Below, in pieces: positions 8,882-17,359 of a DNA stretch of 64,000 nt. The notes under the pieces are model-generated. The model saw only the letters and a list, made by a program, of their open reading frames with translations, was not told the origin of the DNA and ran no database searches. A program made the position numbers and the translations under genes. How positions within the stretch are numbered: position 1 is the stretch's first letter; each line of letters opens with the position of its first letter. Origin of the DNA: Mesorhizobium huakuii (GTDB lineage Bacteria; Pseudomonadota; Alphaproteobacteria; Rhizobiales; Rhizobiaceae); the NCBI RefSeq assembly GCF_030160235.1, contig NZ_BSNY01000030.1:241444-305443 (forward strand). The letters are read 5' to 3'.

Positions 8882-9457
8882 GTGCGCCTTGGCGTGCCGG
8901 ACGACTACGCCGCCTTCCTTCTGCCAGCTGTGCTATCGCGCTTTGCCGAGGACCACCCGCTGGTGACGGTGGAACTGATCTGCGAACAGTCGACCGCGCT
9001 GGTGAAAACCCTGGCGGAAGGACGGCTCGACCTGGCGATCGTCACTCGTTTGCCGGACCAGCCGCTCGACGTCATCCGGCTCGAACGTTTCGTCTGGGTC
9101 GCCTCGCCCAACCATGTCGCCTGGCAGGCCGATCCCTTGCCGGTCGCCCTGTTCGAGCCCGGCTGCGCCGCCAGGATGAATGTCCTGCAAGCGCTTGGCG
9201 AGGCTGACCGGTCCTACCGTTGCACCTATTCCAGCGCCTCCCTGCTTGGCCTGATCGCGGTCGTGCAGGCCGGGCTCGCCGTCGCCGGCCTCGCCCAGCG
9301 CAGCGTGCCGCCATCGCTGCGCATCATTGGCGGCAATGAAGGGCTTCCCGTGCTGCCGGATCTCGAGATCGGCATCCTGCGCAACCCGATGTCGACGACG
9401 CCCGCGGTCGATCGGCTGCATGATTTCCTGCGCCGCGACCTCGCACAGCAAGCCTGA
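8882..9457 (+). pseudogene. LysR-family regulator missing its DNA-binding domain
   Basis: The frame encodes only the LysR effector-binding domain, from RLGVPDDYAAFLLPAVLSRF through VTVELICEQSTALV to LHDFLRRDLAQQA (about 190 residues). A normal member would have about 85 more N-terminal residues with the winged helix. The frame is open back to about 8846 and reads VTRPKETGSVRLGVPDD, so some linker survives. It abuts the divergent EamA gene, which has also lost its 5' end. One deletion of the shared promoter region explains both. Loss of the HTH should abolish DNA binding. Confidence 0.75.
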
Positions 9458-9569
9458 GATCATCGTCGCCGCGCGGGATTGGGTGCGACCGGCCTCACTC
9501 TCCGCGATGCAGCGTTTGTTAAGGCCTCGGTCCTATAAGGCCGTCAGCCAGAGCTCTCCGGGGTCAGCC

Positions 9570-9959
9570 ATGCTTCGAGCCGTTTCCTCCGCCAGCCTTC
9601 TTCTCATTGCCTCCTCCATTTGCGCCCATGCCGGCGGCGACCCGGTGCAGGGCAAGCACGTCTTCAACCGCTGCATGGCCTGCCACGAGGCGGCCAGCGA
9701 CCGCGACAAGGTCGGCCCGCATCTCAAGGGTGTGGTCGGACGCACCGCCGGCACCGCGGAAAGCTTCCTTGGCCATTATTCCGAAGCCATGAAGAATGCG
9801 GGCGCTGGCGGTCTCGTCTGGGACGAGGCAAATCTCACCGAGTATCTCAGGGCCCCCAAGCTCAAGGTTCCCGGCAACAAAATGGCTTTTGGCGGCCTGA
9901 CGAATGATGACGACATCGCCAACGTCATCGCCTATCTGAAGGCCGATCCGAAGCCCTGA
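9570..9959 (+). CDS. Periplasmic c-type cytochrome (class I)
   Basis: The 129-residue protein has a signal peptide (MLRAVSSASLLLIASSICAHA). Haem is attached at Cys35-Met-Ala-Cys38-His39, and Met105 in GNKMAFGG is the expected sixth ligand. The GPHLKGVVGR and YLRAPKLKVPG segments match mitochondrial-like cytochrome c2 proteins of alphaproteobacteria, which carry electrons to oxidases or reductases in the periplasm. The electron partner is not visible in the neighbourhood. Confidence 0.88.
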   Translation: MLRAVSSASLLLIASSICAHAGGDPVQGKHVFNRCMACHEAASDRDKVGPHLKGVVGRTAGTAESFLGHYSEAMKNAGAGGLVWDEANLTEYLRAPKLKVPGNKMAFGGLTNDDDIANVIAYLKADPKP

Positions 9960-10191
9960 GTGCGCGTCGTGCGGCGTGGCCGCATGGATATGTTTGCCCG
10001 CAACCGGTTCAATTGCCTGCCGAATTCAGCATTTCCGCGCCGGCGGGGGCTGACTGTTTTGCCGGCATGAAAGTTCAATGACAGCTGAACCAGTTCCGGC
10101 TGACCGGCTATTCACGCCATGACCCCACCTTCATTGTCTTTCAAGGCCTTGGCGGATTCTTTTGTTTTCACACGCCCCTTGTCTTCACGTC

Positions 10192-10220
10192 TTTCAATCC
10201 CCGGATGCCCCACATATATT
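10192..10220 (+). promoter_or_regulatory. Candidate promoter for the five-gene AAA+ unit
   Basis: TTTCAA and TATATT are separated by 17 bases, in the 308-base gap 9960-10267 upstream of the coiled-coil gene. The -10 box is good and the -35 box is weak. The rest of the gap contains no gene I can support. Confidence 0.35.
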
Positions 10221-10267
10221 CGCCGCTGTTCGCAACCAGCGACCGGAAGCCGAAGCGGGAGGCCCCA

Positions 10268-11356
10268 ATGGCGACATTGCAGAATTTCGATGCCGAAATT
10301 GCCAAGACCAAGCAGGTCGTCCAGGACATGCGCACCAAGATCGAACAGTCCGGTACCGTGCTCGACACGCTCGCCACCGCCGACAAGAAGATCGGCGACG
10401 CCAATTTCGACATCGAAAACGCCCGCATCGAGGATGTGCTGAAGCAGCAGAAGGTGATGGAAGGCAACATTGCCGACCTGATCATCGGCCTCGAGGATGC
10501 CACCAACGTCTTCGGCGCCGAATTCGAGAGCATGAAGAATTATACCGGCTGGGAAAACTTCGTCGGCGTCTTCTCCAGCCAGCGCAAGCAGCGCATGCGC
10601 ACCGACCGCGTCCGCAACATGTCGCTCGCCGGCAATCTGCAGGAGCTTCTGGCCAAGTCCGACACCATCGTCGGCATCCTGAAGGCGCAGAAGGAGGTGC
10701 TCGACCAGCGCTACAAGACCTCCGAGGCCAGCCTGTCGCAGGTGATCGAACGCCGCAAGACCACCATGTCGAACCTCGAAGCCGTGCAGAAGCGCATCGA
10801 GGAACTCAACCCGATGCTGCTCGACATCGAAAACAAGATTGCCGCCTCGACCAGCCAGAAGGACCGCACGCAGCTCGAGGGAGAGCGCTCGAAACTGGCC
10901 ACCGAATACAATGAGAAGCAGGCCAAGGAACAGGAACTGCTGGCCGAAAGCCAGACGCTCGAGCGCTACACCTCGATGTTCCAGACCTTCGTCGATTCGC
11001 TCAACAACCAGATCGCCGCGCAGTCGACGCTGATCAACAAGCTGACCATCGATACCGAGCAGCGCATCGTGCTCTACAAGGCGCTGGAAGATTCGCTGAA
11101 AACGGCGGCCCAGCAGGACGTCGCCCACAAGATCAACACGCTGGGCAGCCAGGTCGACAACACGGCTGAAGAAACCATGGCCGGCATCGGCGCCGCTTCG
11201 CAGAAGCACATTGGCGATCTGCTCGAAATGCACGAGAAGAACATGGTGGCCAGCGCCGATATCCAGCGCCGCAAGAAGCTCGCCGACGATGCCTTTGCCC
11301 GCCGCTTCGACGAGGTGCTGAAGAAGCACAATTCGGCCAATTACGTGCAGTCATAA
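10268..11356 (+). CDS. Cytoplasmic coiled-coil protein, first gene of an unknown five-gene unit
   Basis: The 362-residue protein begins MATLQNFDAEIAKTKQVV and has neither a signal peptide nor membrane segments. Almost the whole chain is predicted helix with heptad-like runs, for example EELNPMLLDIENKIAAS and RTQLEGERSKLATEYNEKQA. The layout and the C-terminal end (LLEMHEKN..., ADIQRRKKLADDAFARRF) faintly recall TelA/KlaA toxic-anion-resistance coiled-coil proteins, which is inference only. It is followed by four same-strand genes; the first two gaps are 40 and 24 bases. A GGAGG ribosome site precedes the ATG. Confidence 0.8.
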   Translation: MATLQNFDAEIAKTKQVVQDMRTKIEQSGTVLDTLATADKKIGDANFDIENARIEDVLKQQKVMEGNIADLIIGLEDATNVFGAEFESMKNYTGWENFVGVFSSQRKQRMRTDRVRNMSLAGNLQELLAKSDTIVGILKAQKEVLDQRYKTSEASLSQVIERRKTTMSNLEAVQKRIEELNPMLLDIENKIAASTSQKDRTQLEGERSKLATEYNEKQAKEQELLAESQTLERYTSMFQTFVDSLNNQIAAQSTLINKLTIDTEQRIVLYKALEDSLKTAAQQDVAHKINTLGSQVDNTAEETMAGIGAASQKHIGDLLEMHEKNMVASADIQRRKKLADDAFARRFDEVLKKHNSANYVQS

Positions 11357-11396
11357 TTGCCGCGCGCATCGGTGCGACAATCCCAGGGCTGACAGA

Positions 11397-12542
11397 ATGA
11401 CCCCCGAAAACGACGCGGCGGCGCGGTATTTCTCGGCAATCACGGCCGCGCTCAGCGGCCTTGAAGTGTTCATGCGCGACGACCGCTCGCCGCTCTACCG
11501 GCACGGCATCGTCGCCAAGATCGTTGCCGAATACATCGCCCGGCTCGACAAGTCCTTTGGCTGCTGGCGCAACCGGCTGGGATTCATGGACACATTCCGC
11601 ATTTCGCGCGCCGAAAGCGGCTTCCCGGTGTTCCAGAACCTGCTCGAACTGGAAAACGATCGCCGGCAGGCCGATGCGCGCCTTGCCAACATCCCGCTGG
11701 CCGGCGAGCTGCGCGAGGAGATGGCCGACTTCATCCTGCGCCACAAGGAATTCCCCGAGGCGCTGCAGAAGTCGATGGCCGAACGGCTCTATCTCGAGGA
11801 CGTCAAGAGCGAGCAGACTTTTGGGCCGTTCACGCTGGCGCAAACGGCCAAGGTGTCGGTCAATCCGAAGACGGCACTGCCCTACTATCTCGTCCATTGG
11901 GCGACCTTCGACGGCAGCGCCAACCTGCCGCTGGTCTACATGGTCACGGTGGAGGATTCCTCCGAGAACATGGTCCGCCAGCTCGTCGACCGGAACGGCA
12001 AGCTCAACGACAAGGTCGACATCCCGCTGCCGGTCGATGGCCTGCTCAATCCCGAGCTTGCCCACCGCTTCGACGATTTCACCGAGAAGAACTCCGCCTA
12101 CACGCTGTCGCCGGCGACCATCGCGGTCAACCTCGACAAGGATTTCGAGCCTCTGCATCCCAAGCAGTTGCGCCGCGTCGTGCTCGGCCCCTTCTATTCC
12201 GCAGGCATTACCGACAACAATTCGACGGTGACCGAAGTGCTGGCCAAGGTGCGCAAGCCGGAAAACGCCTGGCTGCTGACCTGGACCATCCAGGAGGTCT
12301 ATTCCAAGGGCGAGAAGCCCGGGCGCAAGGGGCTGTTTTCCAGCGAGAAGACGACGCAGGAATTCTTCATCAACACCGACGACCTGGAAGCCGCCCGCCA
12401 GGGCGTGTCGAGTTACGAGAACCACGCGCTGATCCCGCACGAGGCCTACCAGGCGCTCTACGCCGCCGGCGAAGCACAGAAGATCTTTGGCGGCTACAAG
12501 GTTCATATTCTGTCCAACGGACAGGTCATTTCAGACGTCTGA
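11397..12542 (+). CDS. Conserved protein of unknown function, second gene of the AAA+ unit
   Basis: The 381-residue soluble protein starts MTPENDAAARYFSAITAALS. The first 150 residues look helical, and the C-terminal half is mixed with many beta strands (YYLVHWATFDGSANLPLVYM; VVLGPFYSAGITDNNSTVTE; WLLTWTIQEVYSKGEK). There is no signal peptide, metal motif or known catalytic motif. It begins 40 bases after the coiled-coil gene and ends 24 bases before the AAA+ ATPase, so it is probably cotranscribed and a partner of the ATPase. I recall a Hyphomicrobiales-restricted DUF for such proteins but cannot confirm the number. Confidence 0.78.
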   Translation: MTPENDAAARYFSAITAALSGLEVFMRDDRSPLYRHGIVAKIVAEYIARLDKSFGCWRNRLGFMDTFRISRAESGFPVFQNLLELENDRRQADARLANIPLAGELREEMADFILRHKEFPEALQKSMAERLYLEDVKSEQTFGPFTLAQTAKVSVNPKTALPYYLVHWATFDGSANLPLVYMVTVEDSSENMVRQLVDRNGKLNDKVDIPLPVDGLLNPELAHRFDDFTEKNSAYTLSPATIAVNLDKDFEPLHPKQLRRVVLGPFYSAGITDNNSTVTEVLAKVRKPENAWLLTWTIQEVYSKGEKPGRKGLFSSEKTTQEFFINTDDLEAARQGVSSYENHALIPHEAYQALYAAGEAQKIFGGYKVHILSNGQVISDV

Positions 12543-12566
12543 CCGTAACACCACGGAGCATCCTTC

Positions 12567-14477
12567 ATGGACACCGGCCTGACCACCATCCCGGAAGCGG
12601 CGATCGAGAAGCACCGCGCCACCGCGCAGAGCTTCATCACCCGCATCGTCGTGCTGGAGGACCCGTCGCGCGAATCCGGCACGGCCTTGGCCGGCACCAA
12701 CCGCCGCTTCGTCTCCACCGTCTCGGTCGGCTCGGTGCGCCGCACGCGCGAGGTCGAGCTGTCGAAGACCGTCGGCGCCGTCCATCCCGACGACCAGTTG
12801 CTGACCATCCCGCAGCACACGCTTCTGTTTCGCGCCCGGCGCGGCACGGCAATTGCACTCGCAATATCGGATGTCTTCGCCGAAGGCTCGGACCTCGAAA
12901 GCCTGCAGGCGAAGAACGCCCGCGCGCCGCTCGAGGGCGACGAGGCGTCCGCCTTCAAGAAACTCCTGTCGGCCTCCGCCTACATCTCGGCTTTCAGCCT
13001 GGCGTCCTATCTGTTCCAGCTGATCGACAGCGACGGCGAAGCACCCAACGACATCCCCGAACCCGACTTCCTTTTCGACACGCCGCAGGACGCGGTGAAA
13101 TCGATCCTCGCCGGCCTCGACAAGGCGATAGCGGGCTCGAAGGACGATGCCGACCTGGCGACCAGGGCACGCGCCTTCGCCCGCGTCGCCATTGACGGGC
13201 TGCTGGCCAGAAAAGGCCGCTTCGATGGCATCGGCCCGTTCGAGAACGCCCATATCCGCATCGATGCCGACGACTTCACCCTCGACGGCTTCGACGTCGC
13301 TCCCGGCAAGCGCTCCAAGCCGCTGGTGATGACTTTCAAGAAGCCGGAAGAGGTCGTCGGCAACCACATCGCCAAATACCAGTCGGTCAAGCTCGCCAAG
13401 ATGCTGATGGCCTATGATTTCGAGCGCGAGCTGAACCCGTTCGTCGAACTCGGAGGCTTCCTTTTCACCTTCATCGGCGACGGCGCGCCCGGCACCGGCA
13501 AGACGACTTTGATCCAGATGATCGCCGGCCTGGTCAACGGCTACTGCCAGGTCGCCGGCTATCCCTTCGCCTATGAGAATTTCGGCGTCGACCAGATCTC
13601 GTCCTATCAGGGCAAGTCGGGCCAGAACTGCCGCCAGTTCATCAACAATGTGCTCAACCCGCGCGTTATCGGCTTCGGCACGATCGACGATATCGACCAG
13701 GTGGCGGCACGCCGCTCCGACGACCGCGCCTCGGCCGGCCAGCAGGAGATCACCGGCGTCCTCATGGATGCCTTCGCCGGCGCCGGCACCGTGGTGCGCG
13801 GCAACTGCTCTTTCGGCATGTTCTCCAACTACCCTGAAAACGTCGACGACGCGCTGCGCCAGCGCGCCGGCGCCCGCTGGCTGGTCGACGGACCGCAGAC
13901 CCGCGACGACTACATCGACATCTTCGTGCTGCTCGCTGGCAAGAACCACGAAATCCCTCTGGGCAAGCACGAGCTTTACGCCGCACAGGAAATCCAGCGC
14001 GCCGTAATGGAAGCCTATGAGGAGCATGAGAAGCCCCAGGAGGACGGCCTGATGAAGGTCTACGAGCGCTACATGAAGGAGAATGGCGCACCCAAGACCA
14101 TGGCCGATATCGGCACCTATCTGCACCTGATCAAGGACGCCGAGCCGCGCTTCACCGGCCGCGCCATCAAGAACGTCACCGACGCCATCAAGATGCGCGC
14201 CATGGACATCGAGCTTCCCGACGACTGGTTCGAGAAGCCGGAAGCCTTCATGCACAAGAGCTATGACGAGAAGAAAGCCATGATCGAGGAACTGCGCGGT
14301 CCGTTCTCGATGGACATGGTCATGCAGGAGATCAACCGCTACGCCGATTCCGAGTTCCGCTATTCCGACAAGTCCGACGACGCCGCCGTGGAAAAGCTGC
14401 TGCGCGACGCGCGGCTGCGCGAACGGGCTGCGCGGGAAATGGAGGAGATGAAGAAGAAGGGCAATTGGAATGCTTGA
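12567..14477 (+). CDS. AAA+ ATPase, central gene of the unknown five-gene unit
   Basis: The 636-residue protein has an N-terminal domain of about 280 residues without a known fold, then one AAA+ module. Walker A is GDGAPGTGKTTL at about 304-315. The pore-loop-like segment contains SSYQGKSGQN. Walker B reads IDDID (374-377 region), where the catalytic Glu of the usual DEID is Asp. Sensor 1 and the Arg finger are in SNYPENVDDALRQRAGARW. The C-terminal 150 residues are helical and charged, ending EMEEMKKKGNWNA. The AAA+ core resembles the classic ring remodelling clade (FtsH/p97-like), with no protease domain. The substrate is unknown; the flanking genes are the likely partners. Confidence 0.85.
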   Translation: MDTGLTTIPEAAIEKHRATAQSFITRIVVLEDPSRESGTALAGTNRRFVSTVSVGSVRRTREVELSKTVGAVHPDDQLLTIPQHTLLFRARRGTAIALAISDVFAEGSDLESLQAKNARAPLEGDEASAFKKLLSASAYISAFSLASYLFQLIDSDGEAPNDIPEPDFLFDTPQDAVKSILAGLDKAIAGSKDDADLATRARAFARVAIDGLLARKGRFDGIGPFENAHIRIDADDFTLDGFDVAPGKRSKPLVMTFKKPEEVVGNHIAKYQSVKLAKMLMAYDFERELNPFVELGGFLFTFIGDGAPGTGKTTLIQMIAGLVNGYCQVAGYPFAYENFGVDQISSYQGKSGQNCRQFINNVLNPRVIGFGTIDDIDQVAARRSDDRASAGQQEITGVLMDAFAGAGTVVRGNCSFGMFSNYPENVDDALRQRAGARWLVDGPQTRDDYIDIFVLLAGKNHEIPLGKHELYAAQEIQRAVMEAYEEHEKPQEDGLMKVYERYMKENGAPKTMADIGTYLHLIKDAEPRFTGRAIKNVTDAIKMRAMDIELPDDWFEKPEAFMHKSYDEKKAMIEELRGPFSMDMVMQEINRYADSEFRYSDKSDDAAVEKLLRDARLRERAAREMEEMKKKGNWNA

Positions 14478-14564
14478 GCTACGCCGGCCTTCCCTTCTCC
14501 CCTTGTGGGGTCCGAAGGACGGAGCGAGACAAGCGGCTCGCCCCCGGGCGTCGTCGCCGAAGGC

Positions 14565-14731
14565 GACGGATGAGGGGTGTTCCAGTGAACGCCAGCGTCT
14601 CACTCCGCTGGAACACCCCTCATCCGTCTCGGCGCTGTCGCGCCGATCCACCTTCTCCCGCAAGGGGAGAAGAAAGGCTCGCGCCTCTCATCCGCCCTTC
14701 GGGCACCTTCTCCCCGTAAACGGGGAGAAGG
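14565..14731. repeat. Palindromic mosaic repeat inside the AAA+ unit, carrying the next gene's ribosome site
   Basis: A perfect 21-base inverted repeat (14565-14585 with 14608-14628) is followed by a second exact hairpin with 12-base arms (14706-14717 with 14720-14731). Related GC-rich segments extend back to about 14491. This is the form of the rhizobial intergenic mosaic elements. The 3' arm of the last hairpin (GGGGAGAAGG) sits eight bases before the GTG start of the next gene and is its only plausible Shine-Dalgarno sequence. Confidence 0.8.
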
Positions 14732-14735
14732 AAAG

Positions 14736-16034
14736 GTGAGCAAAAAACCCGACCTGCTGCGCGACAACGAGCTCATCTACGGTCGTTTGCTCCCCGTCGA
14801 CGAGCCGCATCTCATCCAGCGCTACAACAAGGCGCTGGCCGCGTTCGGCCTACAGCCGACAAAGCTGAAGGGCTTTCAGATCGACCGCACCGGCTTCTCG
14901 CCCGAGATCGCCGATGAATGCGGCGATCCCGACTATCTCGATCCCAACGAGGTCAACCGCCGCTTCATCATCCTGACGCCGTCGCAGATCGACTTGCCGG
15001 TGGTGCACACGGCCTTCTCCAACACCTCGCAGCTGATGTTCGAGTTCATGTCCAAGAACCAGCGCGCCATCGACGCGCTGACCATCAAGGACGTCATCTA
15101 CGGCGAGATCGAGGACTCCGTTCCCAAGGTCAACGACATCGAAGACCTGCTGTCGATCAACCAGGTCGAATTCAAGGTCCTGTCGGCCGAGGATGTGCTG
15201 GGCAAGGCCGCCGAACTCGGCAAGCTCGTCGACCGGCTGAAGCAGGAGCCCGACGCCTGGCGCGACAACGCCATGCTGACCCGCATGGTGGAACTGGCAA
15301 AGATCTGCGGCGACATCCGCGAGAACGCGCTGGTGCCCGACCAGGTGATCTTCCGTCACAATGCCTACTGGACCAGCCATTTCGGCGGGCTCTACGTGTT
15401 CGTCGATCCCGGCATGACGACGGTGATCAGCGATCCTGCGGCCCCCGGCTTTCGCCGCTCGCGGCCGTGGCAGGTGAGTTATCTCTCGATCAACGACGCC
15501 GACAAGGTCTTCAAGTTCCTGGCCAGTACCGGCCGCATCGAACTGCCGCGCGCCTCCTGGATCGAAGCGTCCGGCTATCTCGAGCACCGCGCCGAGATGG
15601 TGGTGCGCGCGCTGATCCGCGACGCCAAGCCGAACCGCAATCTGACCGATGTCGACAAGGTCTGGCTGCAGACCTGGATCCAGAGCCATGCCGACCTGAT
15701 CACCAAGGACGGCAATTTTCCTTTCCTCAACGCCGCCAAGCGCGAAATCGCCCAGCTTGGCCACCTCAAGATCGAGGATGTCTTTCCCCTGCAGCGCTTC
15801 CTGGTGGTGCGCGCCAAGCCGGACCATCCCGACGCCTGGCTGACCAACCGGCTGATCTCGGATTTCGTGCCGACCGACTTCGTCTCGCGCTACATCTTCA
15901 ACAAGCAGGGCTTCTACAAGGACTATGACGGCTTCAGCGACGCCTGGAGATCGCATGTTGTGGACGTTCTGAAAACCACATATTTGAAGGACAAGGTGGC
16001 GTTTCGCACACGCCTCTACGGCCTGACTGACTAA
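14736..16034 (+). CDS. Conserved protein of unknown function, fourth gene of the AAA+ unit
   Basis: The 432-residue soluble protein starts at a GTG (SKKPDLLRDNELIYGRLLPV). It has alternating helices and strands, with conserved-looking patches IILTPSQIDLPVVHTAF, RHNAYWTSHFGGLYVFVDPG and LQRFLVVRAKPDHPDAWL. There is no signal peptide, membrane helix or recognisable catalytic motif. It lies 258 bases after the AAA+ gene, the gap being filled by a palindromic mosaic. I recall a DUF for this family limited to alphaproteobacteria but cannot confirm its number. Linkage to the ATPase suggests a shared complex or pathway. Confidence 0.75.
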   Translation: MSKKPDLLRDNELIYGRLLPVDEPHLIQRYNKALAAFGLQPTKLKGFQIDRTGFSPEIADECGDPDYLDPNEVNRRFIILTPSQIDLPVVHTAFSNTSQLMFEFMSKNQRAIDALTIKDVIYGEIEDSVPKVNDIEDLLSINQVEFKVLSAEDVLGKAAELGKLVDRLKQEPDAWRDNAMLTRMVELAKICGDIRENALVPDQVIFRHNAYWTSHFGGLYVFVDPGMTTVISDPAAPGFRRSRPWQVSYLSINDADKVFKFLASTGRIELPRASWIEASGYLEHRAEMVVRALIRDAKPNRNLTDVDKVWLQTWIQSHADLITKDGNFPFLNAAKREIAQLGHLKIEDVFPLQRFLVVRAKPDHPDAWLTNRLISDFVPTDFVSRYIFNKQGFYKDYDGFSDAWRSHVVDVLKTTYLKDKVAFRTRLYGLTD

Positions 16035-16164
16035 TGCATGTCGCCCAAAAGTGACCTCGGTTTTGGGAAAACGACATGCATAAACCAAAGACCTAAAGCG
16101 CGTCGCATGAATCCGTTTCGACGCGACGCGCTTTAGAACGAAATGAGCCGCCATTTCGTTCTAA
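16034..16164. repeat. Three-palindrome intergenic mosaic repeat
   Basis: Three units are joined. The first is ATGCATGTCGCCCAAA with the complementary end ACGACATGCAT (16034-16081). The second has exact 13-base arms CTAAAGCGCGTCG / CGACGCGCTTTAG (16093-16136). The third has exact 13-base arms TTAGAACGAAATG / CATTTCGTTCTAA (16133-16164). The first unit recurs at 1742, 40210 and 47621. The mosaic begins at the last base of the preceding stop codon, 70 bases before the next gene. Confidence 0.85.
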
Positions 16165-16234
16165 CTTGTTGTTTTGGCGCATGATGTTATCCAAAAAGTC
16201 TTTTGGCATCATGCTTTGAGGGGGTGACACTGCC

Positions 16235-17359
16235 ATGCTCGATCCGATCGTCAATTTCTTCACCCGGATCTTCCAGTGGATCGGCCGCGGCATCGGCCTC
16301 TTGATCGGCGCCATCCTGTGGCCGTTCCTGTGGGCCGGCCGCTGGTACACGCAGCGCGGCTGGATCCTCAAGGCCGTGCTCGGCCTGGCGCTGCTGGTGC
16401 TGATCGGTCTCTACGCCAACTTCTTCTACGCCACCCAGTGGTGGAACAATTTCAACCCGAACTATCCGGACACCTACACGTTCGAGAAGCGCAATGTTTC
16501 CGCCGGCGAGCAGGTCGCCGCCGGTACCGGCACCGACACGGCAAAGACCTGCGGCAACTCCGGCATTGCCCAGATCGCTGCCGACCTGACCGACTTCAAC
16601 GTCAACCAGAATGCCTGGATCTCGTCGATGATCCTCTACAAGGTCGGCCTGTTCGGCATCGACTGGGACAACACGCCGTGGATGGACAACAAGGCGTCCT
16701 TCCAGCGCGGCATCAACCAGGCGGTGCGGCGCACGGCGACCGAGCTTGCCGACAATCTCGGCCGCGTGCGCACGACCTCGCAGATCGATGCCGATCTGCA
16801 GGACGCGCGCGGCAATCTGCAGTTCGATGAAGACACCTGGTATTTCGGCGTGAGCCCATTCGGCCCGAAGACGCCGACCCCAAGCTACTATCGGGACGCG
16901 GTGCGCAAGCTGCGTTCGTTCAACGCCCGCCTCGCCACCTGCCAGGCCACTTTCGATGCCCGCGCCGACAATCTCAAGCAGTATATCGACCGTATCGCAT
17001 CGGACATCGGCTCGACCTCCGCCATCCTCAAGGAGCGTGCCGAGAACCACAACAATGGCTGGTTCGATACCCGCGCCGACGACCGCTACTGGTTCGCCTA
17101 TGGCCAGCTCTATGCCTATTACGGCCTGATGAAGGGCGCGCAGGCCGACTTCGAGGACGTCATCAAGGAAAAGCACCTGCAGAGCCTGTGGGACACGATG
17201 GACGCGCAATTCGTCTCGGCCCTGCGCATCCAGCCCTTCATCATCGCCAATGGCCGCGAGGACGGCTGGCTGCTGCCGACCCACCTGACGACGATGGGCT
17301 TCTACATCCTGCGCGTGCGCTCCAACATGGTCGAAATCAGCAACGTGCTGACGCAGTAG
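16235..17359 (+). CDS. DUF2333-type inner-membrane protein, last gene of the AAA+ unit
   Basis: The 374-residue protein has an amphipathic N terminus (MLDPIVNFFTRIFQWIGRGI), two membrane segments at about 18-35 and 47-66, and a large domain of about 300 residues that is probably periplasmic. WNNFNPNYPDTYTFEK, CGNSGIAQIAADLTDFNVNQNAW and DDRYWFAYGQLYAYYGLMKGA are the patterns I associate with DUF2333. Two cysteines (in TCGNSG and ATCQATF) could form a disulfide. A GAGGGGG ribosome site precedes the ATG. As the only membrane member of the unit, it may anchor the cytoplasmic proteins at the envelope. Confidence 0.82.
   Translation: MLDPIVNFFTRIFQWIGRGIGLLIGAILWPFLWAGRWYTQRGWILKAVLGLALLVLIGLYANFFYATQWWNNFNPNYPDTYTFEKRNVSAGEQVAAGTGTDTAKTCGNSGIAQIAADLTDFNVNQNAWISSMILYKVGLFGIDWDNTPWMDNKASFQRGINQAVRRTATELADNLGRVRTTSQIDADLQDARGNLQFDEDTWYFGVSPFGPKTPTPSYYRDAVRKLRSFNARLATCQATFDARADNLKQYIDRIASDIGSTSAILKERAENHNNGWFDTRADDRYWFAYGQLYAYYGLMKGAQADFEDVIKEKHLQSLWDTMDAQFVSALRIQPFIIANGREDGWLLPTHLTTMGFYILRVRSNMVEISNVLTQ

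Noticed and set aside
12531-14663. A 710-residue open frame on the minus strand across the AAA+ gene
   Set aside because: It is antisense to a clear AAA+ gene with conserved motifs. High GC keeps opposite frames open, and its translation is repetitive and without family features.
14465-14739. Short open frames between the AAA+ gene and the next gene
   Set aside because: They lie entirely in the palindromic mosaic repeat, and their translations only reflect its arms.
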